Part shown: in pieces, positions 34,900 through 39,983 of the stretch
Layout of the letters: every line of letters starts with the position of its first letter
Position numbering within the stretch: position 1 is the first letter of the stretch
Assembly (NCBI GenBank): GCA_029938605.1
Contig: JAOZUO010000067.1
Coordinates: 1 to 39,983 of the forward strand
Length of the DNA: 39,983 nt
Reading direction: 5' to 3'
Source of the DNA: Deltaproteobacteria bacterium
GTDB lineage: Bacteria; Myxococcota_A; Polyangia; HGW-17; JAJRWW01
The notes under the pieces: model-generated
What the model saw: only the letters and a program-made list of their open reading frames with translations
What the model was told of the DNA's origin: nothing
Databases searched by the model: none
Made by a program: the position numbers and the translations under genes

Positions 34900-35526
34900 A
34901 TGAACGGGCTCCACGCCGCTGGCGACGCCGAGGAAATCCTCACCAGACTCCGCCGACTGGTGACCATCTGGCGCGCCACCTACGTCATCCAGATGATCCT
35001 GCTGCTGCTGCTGACGGTGGCCGTGGGCCTTCAGATGGCTCTCCCCGGTGTCCTGGCCCTGCTGCTGCGCAGCGAGGTCGGCGCCCAATACCTGATCCCG
35101 ATCATCCTCGTGCCCCTGCTGATCTTGGACCCCGTGGCGGCCTACGTGGAACACCGCATGGGCCGGCAGCTCCGCGTGAGGCGCACCCCATTGCGCAAAG
35201 TACTCACCGTGCTTTACATGGTGCCCGGTGTGATGCTCTGGCGGCGCTCTATGCTGTTGAGTCTTGCTCTGGCGTGGCTGCTGGTCATCATCGTGGTCCT
35301 GGTGCTGTGGTTCGTAGGTCTGGTGCTCCTTATCGGGCCCATGCGGGTGGCCGCACCCGTGGGACAGATCTTCGGCAGGGTGGTGGACGCGGTGGATATT
35401 TTCCTCAACTGGCTCTACACCGCCGGGCGCCAAGCCGTACGGGAGATCGCCCTGAGCCCCGTCAACAAGATCGAGGACGAGGAGCACATAGTGCTCCCGC
35501 TCCTGGCCGCCCAGCTCGACGAATAG
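34900..35526 (+). CDS. Multi-pass membrane protein, unknown function
   Basis: 208 aa from the ATG at 34900. Hydrophobic segments: VIQMILLLLLTVAVGLQMAL, GVLALLL, YLIPIILVPLLILD, and a long one SLALAWLLVIIVVLVLWFVGLVLLI, so three or four membrane helices, followed by an amphipathic region and an acidic tail (KIEDEEHIVLP). Basic loops (EHRMGRQLRVRRTPLRK) favour a cytoplasmic side by the positive-inside rule. No ribosome site is evident before the ATG. No family is recognised. Confidence 0.65.
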   Translation: MNGLHAAGDAEEILTRLRRLVTIWRATYVIQMILLLLLTVAVGLQMALPGVLALLLRSEVGAQYLIPIILVPLLILDPVAAYVEHRMGRQLRVRRTPLRKVLTVLYMVPGVMLWRRSMLLSLALAWLLVIIVVLVLWFVGLVLLIGPMRVAAPVGQIFGRVVDAVDIFLNWLYTAGRQAVREIALSPVNKIEDEEHIVLPLLAAQLDE

Positions 35527-35550
35527 CGGCTTTCTCGGGAGACCGTTTTT
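35527..35550 (+). terminator. Possible terminator after the membrane protein gene
   Basis: CGG-ctt-TCTC-gg-GAGA-CCG followed by TTTTT, directly after the stop codon; the stem has a 3-nt bulge. Confidence 0.4.
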
Positions 35551-35664
35551 CCCGCCCAGGCAGTAAAACCACCCAACCATTCCCATTGACGTCCAACAAT
35601 CACGCCAGCCCGGTCAATTTTACCGTCATCGCGGCAAAAAATACCATCCATATCCTTCGCTTGC

Positions 35665-35696
35665 TTGCGTGAGGCGGGTAAACAGGCTATTTTTAC
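35665..35696 (+). promoter_or_regulatory. Promoter with overlapping operator for the hipBST-like operon
   Basis: TTGCGT (35665-35670), 17-nt spacer, TATTTT (35688-35693). An inverted repeat GTAAA-N9-TTTAC (35678-35682, 35692-35696) overlaps the -10 box, as expected for autorepression by the HTH antitoxin. Two more half-sites of the same kind lie upstream: GTAAAA (35563-35568) and TTTTAC (35618-35623). Confidence 0.45.
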
Positions 35697-35730
35697 TGCT
35701 GAAGCGGTAGCATGCACCAGAGGGTTCCCC

Positions 35731-35979
35731 ATGAAACCACAAGAAGTTGGCCAAATCGTTCGGCTCCATCGGAAACAAGCGGGTTTGACCCAGAAGGGGC
35801 TGGGCGATCTAGCGGGAATCGGGAAAACAGCGGTATTCGACATCGAGCACGGCAAGGCTACCGTGAGGATGGACACCCTGATGAGGGTGCTCAGGGTGCT
35901 CAACATCCGGGTAACTCTCCAGAGCCCGTTGACAAACCCCTCGGCCGAGACGAGGAGACGGGAGCCCGACGATGCGTAG
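35731..35979 (+). CDS. hipB: HipB-like HTH antitoxin/repressor
   Basis: 82 aa. AGAGGG precedes the ATG at 35731. A HipB/Xre-type helix-turn-helix fills residues ~4-60 (VGQIVRLHRKQAGLTQKGLG, DLAGIGKTAVFDIEHGKATV, RMDTLMRVLRVLNIRV), followed by a short polar tail. HipB proteins dimerise, bind operators and repress their own operon, and in two-component hipBA also bind the kinase. It is the first of three overlapping genes; its stop overlaps the next start by 8 nt. Confidence 0.9.
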   Translation: MKPQEVGQIVRLHRKQAGLTQKGLGDLAGIGKTAVFDIEHGKATVRMDTLMRVLRVLNIRVTLQSPLTNPSAETRRREPDDA

Positions 35980-36277
35980 CGCCCAGGTATATGTACACGA
36001 CGTGCTCGCCGGGGCCCTGGAGGAGGATGGAGGACGCTGGTTCGTACGATACGTCGCGGACTATGACGGTCCCCCGATCTCCCTGCGCCTGCCTGTGGCC
36101 GGCCGCACCTTTGCGTTCGATTCGCTGCCGCCGTTTTTCGACGGCCTGCTCCCAGAAGGCATCATGCTCGAGGGGCTGCTCCGCACATGCAAGCTCGACC
36201 GCCACGACTACCTCGGCCAGTTGATCAGCGTCGGGGAGGACCTCGTGGGTGCGGTCACCGTACGGGAGCCCAAATGA
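35972..36277 (+). CDS. hipS: HipS-like protein (stand-alone HipA N-terminal subdomain)
   Basis: 101 aa. It matches only the N-terminal subdomain of HipA kinases (couple_hipA/HipA_N): VYVHDVLAGALEEDGG, FVRYVADYDGPPISLRLP, SLPPFFDGLLPEGIMLEGLL, YLGQLISVGEDLVGAVTV. In the described tripartite hipBST system of E. coli O127 this small protein is the true antitoxin of the separate kinase HipT. GGGAG lies 11 nt upstream; it overlaps hipB by 8 nt and hipT by 4 nt, so the three are translated together. It has only one Trp (W23); the HipS of E. coli is reported, as I recall, to use a Trp near residue 65 to block HipT, and none is seen there. Confidence 0.85.
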   Translation: MRSAQVYVHDVLAGALEEDGGRWFVRYVADYDGPPISLRLPVAGRTFAFDSLPPFFDGLLPEGIMLEGLLRTCKLDRHDYLGQLISVGEDLVGAVTVREPK

Positions 36278-37218
36278 GCCGATGTCCGATCACCTATAAG
36301 GAGTGCGGAGACGCCCGGTACTCGCCCCAAGGTCTCCGTAGACTCTCGCCACGACTCACGGCCCTCGAGGTGCTCCCCTATTCGGCCCAGGCGCAGCGGC
36401 GGGAGGCCGCGATCCGAGCGGCAAAAATCTCGATCCAGGGCGTGCAACCGAAGCTGAGCGCGCGACTGAACGTGGCCAGGCAAAGGTTCGAGCTCGTAGA
36501 GCGGGGCGGACAGTACATCGTGAAACCGCAGAATCCTCCCTATCCCGAGCTCCCCGAGAACGAGGATCTGACCATGCGCCTCGCCGCGGACGTAGGCATC
36601 GAGACACCGATGCACGGGCTCCTGCACTGTTCGGACGGCTCATTGTCGTACTTCATCAAGCGCTTCGATCGGACCGGTCGCTCAGCGAAATACGCGGTGG
36701 AGGACTTCGCTCAGCTCGCCGGCCGGGACCGCGACACCAAGTACGACTACAGCATCGAGCAGCTCGTCGGCGTGGTCGACCACTGCACCTTTCCCATGGT
36801 GCAACGCGCGGAGCTCTTCAAGAGGCTGCTGTTTTCCTTCCTCATCGGCAACGAAGACATGCACCTCAAGAATCACTCCCTGATCCAAAGAGCGGGCCGA
36901 ATCGAGCTGGCGCCGGCCTACGACTACGTGAACACCACCATCGTCTACCGAGCCATGGGTCGATCGCTCCGGGAGATCGAGGAGACCGCGCTGCCACTCA
37001 AAGGACGAAAGAAACAGCTCGGCCCAAAGCTCTGGACCCGCTATCTGGCGGCCGAACGCATGGGACTTCAACCGAAAGTGGTGGAGGGGATCTGCGACCG
37101 GCTCGCCGCGGCGCAGTCGACCTGGCAAGCTCGCGTACATGACAGCTTCCTGTCCGACACTGCAAAAAGGCTGTACCTGGAGATTCTCGCCGAACGTGCG
37201 AAACGTCTGTTGCCGTAG
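36274..37218 (+). CDS. hipT: HipT-like Ser/Thr kinase toxin
   Basis: 314 aa, close to E. coli HipT and lacking the N-terminal subdomain found in HipA (~440 aa). ATG at 36274 overlaps the hipS stop (ATGA). The loop SIQGVQPKLSA (S53) corresponds to the serine-bearing Gly-rich loop of HipA/HipT; VKPQNPPYPELPENE and FIKRFDR follow; catalytic D194 in GNEDMHLKN and metal-binding D216 in LAPAYDYVNT are present, so the kinase looks active. Members of this family phosphorylate aminoacyl-tRNA synthetases (HipA: GltX; HipT: TrpS) and stop growth. The Gly-rich loop here reads S-I-Q rather than S-I-S as in E. coli HipT, which may change autophosphorylation. It is convergent with the helicase gene. Confidence 0.88.
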   Translation: MSRCPITYKECGDARYSPQGLRRLSPRLTALEVLPYSAQAQRREAAIRAAKISIQGVQPKLSARLNVARQRFELVERGGQYIVKPQNPPYPELPENEDLTMRLAADVGIETPMHGLLHCSDGSLSYFIKRFDRTGRSAKYAVEDFAQLAGRDRDTKYDYSIEQLVGVVDHCTFPMVQRAELFKRLLFSFLIGNEDMHLKNHSLIQRAGRIELAPAYDYVNTTIVYRAMGRSLREIEETALPLKGRKKQLGPKLWTRYLAAERMGLQPKVVEGICDRLAAAQSTWQARVHDSFLSDTAKRLYLEILAERAKRLLP

Positions 37219-37255
37219 AACCCGGAAGGCCTCTTCTCCCGTGAATCGAACGCCG

Positions 37256-39832
37256 CTAGTCCCTGCTTTTCCCCTTCCAGAACGCCAGTACGTCGGGCTC
37301 GGGATCTTCTCGATCGAGGGCTTCAGCCTGCCAGTAGGCGGGCAGCAACTCCCGGTAGCGGGGCTCGGCAAAGCGCTGCCCAAAAAGCACGATTACGCCC
37401 CGCTCCCGGGGCCCGCGGATCACGCGGCCCGCGGCCTGCACCACCCGCGCCAGGCCCGGGTACATAAAGGCGTACTCGAAACCCGCGCCCATCTCCCGTT
37501 GGTAGTACTCTTGCATGAGCTTCCGCTCCTCGGTCACCGCCGGTAGGGCCGGGCCAAAAACGAAGGCCCCACAGGCGAGGTCGTCAGCGAAGTCCACGCC
37601 CTCGGCCAGCGCACCACCGATGACCGCGCACCCCACGAGGCTCCCCGTCTCGGGGGAGTCCGGGTCGGCCCGGCGGGCGGCGGCGTCGGCAAAGGCCTTG
37701 AGCAGGGGCGCAGCCCCGGCCCCGGACTGCTGGCACACCACCTGGATCCGCGGGCGCACGGTCTGTAAAAACAACTCGGCGGCGCCTACCAGGGCGTAGC
37801 TGGGGAAGAAGGCCAGATAGTTTCCCGGGCGGCCAGAGGCCATTCGCCCCATGCGCTGGCACACCTCGGGTAGGATTGCGTCCCGGTCGGCGTAGCGCGT
37901 AGACACCGACGTGTCCACGGCGATGAGGCGGTTCTCCCTGGGGAAGGGAGAACCGAAGGCGCAGGAGGTCCAGTTGTGCATCCGGCTGATGCCCAGCACG
38001 TCGGCGTAGAAGTCCAGGGGCTCCAGGGTGGCCGACATGGCCACCACGGCCTTGAACCGTCGGTGCCTCGAGGCCAGGTGCCGGGAGGGATCCTTGCAGA
38101 AGATCTTGAGCTCGGTGTCGGTGGTGGACCGCCGCAGGAGACTGGTCATGTGATCGCCCCGGTCCTCGGCGGCCCGGCAGAAGTGCATGACGTCGTAACA
38201 GAAGTTGATGAAGGGATCGACGACCCGTCGGGAGCCCGGCTCGGTGCGAGGAACGAAGGCCGGAGGTCGCCGTTCCCCGGACTTGGCGTAGGCCAGATAG
38301 TCCAGCAGCCAGGTCTCTGCCGCGGTCTCGAGGTTGGCCACCCGATCCGGGTCCAGGGACACTTCGGCCACGGCCACACCCCGCTGCCCCCCTTCGTCCA
38401 CGGATCGCTCCACCTCGGAGACCATCTGGTCCACATCGAGCAGAAACTTCAGGATGCGCCGAAACACCGGGTGGCCACCGTGGAGGGCCCCCTCGGCGAG
38501 GGTCCGGACGCGGCTTCGCACGATGGTCTGAGACAAAAACTCCTGGGCCCTAGACGGCAGATTGTGCGCCTCATCGATGAGCAGCACCCGGTCCCGGCCC
38601 CGGGGTGCGAAGAAACGGTCCAGGGTGGCCAGGGGGTGGAAAGCGTAGTTGAAGTCGCACACGGTGACGTCGGCCAGCCCCGCGGCCAGGAGCCCCACCT
38701 CGAAGGGACAGAGCCTATGCTCCGCCGCCAACTCGCGCAGCCCGGCCGCGCGGAACACCCCGCCGGCCAACAGCCGCTGCTGCACTGGGTCCATGGCCTC
38801 CAGGGCCAGGCAGCGTCGTAGCAGGGAACAGGCGTGCTGGGAGCAGTGCATCTCCCGCCGGGGGCAGGAGCGCTCCTTGGCCTCGAGCTGGGCCACTCCA
38901 ATCTCCCGTCCGGCGGGCACCAGCTTCTCCAGGGTGTCTAAGTACAGCTCCTGCTGACTCACCTTGGCCGTGACCACCATGAGCCGGCGGTCCGCCGCGA
39001 GGCACGCCTGGACCATGGGTACCAAGGCGGCCACGGTCTTGCCGATGCCCGTGGGGGCAGAGACGAGCAGGCCCAGACCCCCCTCGGCGGCACCCGCCAC
39101 GTTCTCCATGAACGCCTCCTGATGCGGGCGCATTTCATCGAAGGGGAACCGCACCTCGGCGGCCACCTCCTGTCTCACCACCGCCAGGCGCTCCGCCTCC
39201 ACCCGCTCGTCCAACAGCCTCTGAATACGGCGATCCACAAAGGCCGCGCAGTCCTCGGGATCGTAGTCCACGGGCAGCCGCTCGCTGGCCATGGTCCGCA
39301 CATCCACCAGCACCAGCTCCCCGACTACCTCCTTGGCCACCTCCTTGGCCACCTCCCCGACCGCCTCCCCGTGATCCGGGCTCTGGGCGGCCTGCGCCAA
39401 CGCGTGGAAGTGACAGTACAGCGCGCACTGCCACCGGTAGGCCCGCATCACCGGATCGGGAAAGTCCTCAAGCAGCGCCTCGAGGTCCAACTGGTCGGAT
39501 TGATCTTCGGTCTTGGTAACGCCCGCATCCGGCCCCATGACGGACTTGATCTCCTGGATCACCACCCGCCCGGCGTCCTCGTACAGGCCGTCCATGCGCC
39601 CCTCCACCAGGACCCGCCGGTCCCGGTACTCGCCATGCCAGCGAACCGTAACCTCCTGCCGATACCCCGGATGGATCCGCCGCGCCCCGGCCCGGTAGGC
39701 GTCATGGATGCGTTGCCCCAACGCAAGCCGCCCGTGCCCCATGGGAGTCCCCGCCACCGAGGGCCCGCCCCCCATCACCCCGGCGAGCTCCTTGACCGAG
39801 ACCCGGAAATCATATGTGTCCCTAAGCGCCAT
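37256..39832 (-). CDS. DinG/XPD-type helicase with N-terminal PD-(D/E)XK nuclease motif
   Basis: 858 aa. GGAG precedes the ATG at 39832. Residues ~55-145 carry a PD-(D/E)XK (Cas4/RecB-like) motif: LVEGRMDGL (D81) and VIQEIKS (E94, K96). From ~230: Q-motif-like FDEMRPHQEAFM, Walker A SAPTGIGKTV (258-267), Cys of an Fe-S domain (C323, C330, C335, C375), FNYAFHP, DEAH (420-423), VVAMSATLEP, FFPSYALV, GGALAEGVDFAD and motif VI QAAGRVIRGPRERGV. DinG/XPD helicases unwind DNA 5' to 3', resolving R-loops or damage. The motif looks complete, so a helicase-nuclease is predicted. It lies convergent to hipBST; the two are probably unrelated. Confidence 0.88.
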   Translation of the reverse strand: MALRDTYDFRVSVKELAGVMGGGPSVAGTPMGHGRLALGQRIHDAYRAGARRIHPGYRQEVTVRWHGEYRDRRVLVEGRMDGLYEDAGRVVIQEIKSVMGPDAGVTKTEDQSDQLDLEALLEDFPDPVMRAYRWQCALYCHFHALAQAAQSPDHGEAVGEVAKEVAKEVVGELVLVDVRTMASERLPVDYDPEDCAAFVDRRIQRLLDERVEAERLAVVRQEVAAEVRFPFDEMRPHQEAFMENVAGAAEGGLGLLVSAPTGIGKTVAALVPMVQACLAADRRLMVVTAKVSQQELYLDTLEKLVPAGREIGVAQLEAKERSCPRREMHCSQHACSLLRRCLALEAMDPVQQRLLAGGVFRAAGLRELAAEHRLCPFEVGLLAAGLADVTVCDFNYAFHPLATLDRFFAPRGRDRVLLIDEAHNLPSRAQEFLSQTIVRSRVRTLAEGALHGGHPVFRRILKFLLDVDQMVSEVERSVDEGGQRGVAVAEVSLDPDRVANLETAAETWLLDYLAYAKSGERRPPAFVPRTEPGSRRVVDPFINFCYDVMHFCRAAEDRGDHMTSLLRRSTTDTELKIFCKDPSRHLASRHRRFKAVVAMSATLEPLDFYADVLGISRMHNWTSCAFGSPFPRENRLIAVDTSVSTRYADRDAILPEVCQRMGRMASGRPGNYLAFFPSYALVGAAELFLQTVRPRIQVVCQQSGAGAAPLLKAFADAAARRADPDSPETGSLVGCAVIGGALAEGVDFADDLACGAFVFGPALPAVTEERKLMQEYYQREMGAGFEYAFMYPGLARVVQAAGRVIRGPRERGVIVLFGQRFAEPRYRELLPAYWQAEALDREDPEPDVLAFWKGKSRD

Positions 39833-39983
39833 GGGCTCCAGCGTTCATGACACAGCCCGACCACCTAACGCAAGACACCGGAGATTTGTAGATGCTCCGA
39901 CAGGAAATCGCGCCCGGATCCAATTGACCCAAGGGCCGGGACCGCCGATAGTTGGATTCATGACCACCTTCCAGAATGTGCAG
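39833..39983. other. 151-nt region at the right edge
   Basis: Upstream of the helicase start. An ATG at 39960 (TTFQNVQ, open to the edge) could begin a plus-strand gene, but no ribosome site is seen and too little is present to judge. Confidence 0.3.

Overview
The window is GC-rich chromosomal DNA that looks like a delta-proteobacterium-type predator or gliding lineage (Myxococcota or a close relative such as Bradymonadota). Signs of this are two transmembrane Ser/Thr kinases with PEGA tails (one with the HRDVSPQN loop), a zinc-ribbon/AgmX-PglI protein, a myxobacterial-type PilZ protein, a bactofilin, lipoproteins with Cys-rich and lamin-tail repeats, and very repetitive low-complexity protein segments. 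No rRNA, tRNA or CRISPR array was found. The taxon is inferred from family content, not from a marker gene.

Layout. 1-3954 (minus): a likely operon of a PilT-type ATPase, an outer-membrane-like protein and a PilZ protein with long Glu-Pro tracts (cut by the left edge). 4147-6498 (plus): zinc-ribbon/TM/AgmX protein, then a double-receiver protein. 6634-10729: an Asp-rich membrane protein (minus), then a small secreted basic protein and an Ig-like lipoprotein (plus). 10730-12470: a degraded accessory island with a broken YhcG/DUF1016 nuclease gene, an IS66 transposase remnant, an orphan immunity-like gene, a polymorphic-toxin tail and a receiver-domain fragment. 12580-16919 (minus): a secreted 201-aa protein and a 1222-aa secreted protein built from about forty aromatic beta-type repeats. 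17111-19684: two small ORFs and a Ser/Thr kinase.

19837-21502 (plus): a BamD-like lipoprotein and a TPR protein. 21499-24803 (minus): a lamin-tail lipoprotein, prmA and rsmE, tightly packed. 25151-25837: a conserved-looking 63-aa protein (plus) and a bactofilin (minus). 25918-28925 (minus): a receiver-like/HATPase protein followed by a second Ser/Thr kinase. 29158-32127 (minus): a membrane-anchored fusion of three DsbA-like domains, preceded by two adjacent perfect hairpins, and a secreted protein. 32328-34742 (minus): an Slt70-like lytic transglycosylase. 34900-35526: a membrane protein. 35731-37218 (plus): a tripartite HipBST-like toxin-antitoxin operon. 37256-39832 (minus): a DinG/XPD-type helicase with an N-terminal PD-(D/E)XK nuclease motif.

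Much of the window serves the envelope: pilus retraction, outer-membrane assembly, periplasmic thiol chemistry, peptidoglycan cleavage and surface lipoproteins, plus signalling kinases. The most unusual items are the giant aromatic-repeat protein, the triple DsbA fusion with its structured leader, the split HipA locus, and 21-nt tandem duplications lying exactly across two stop codons.
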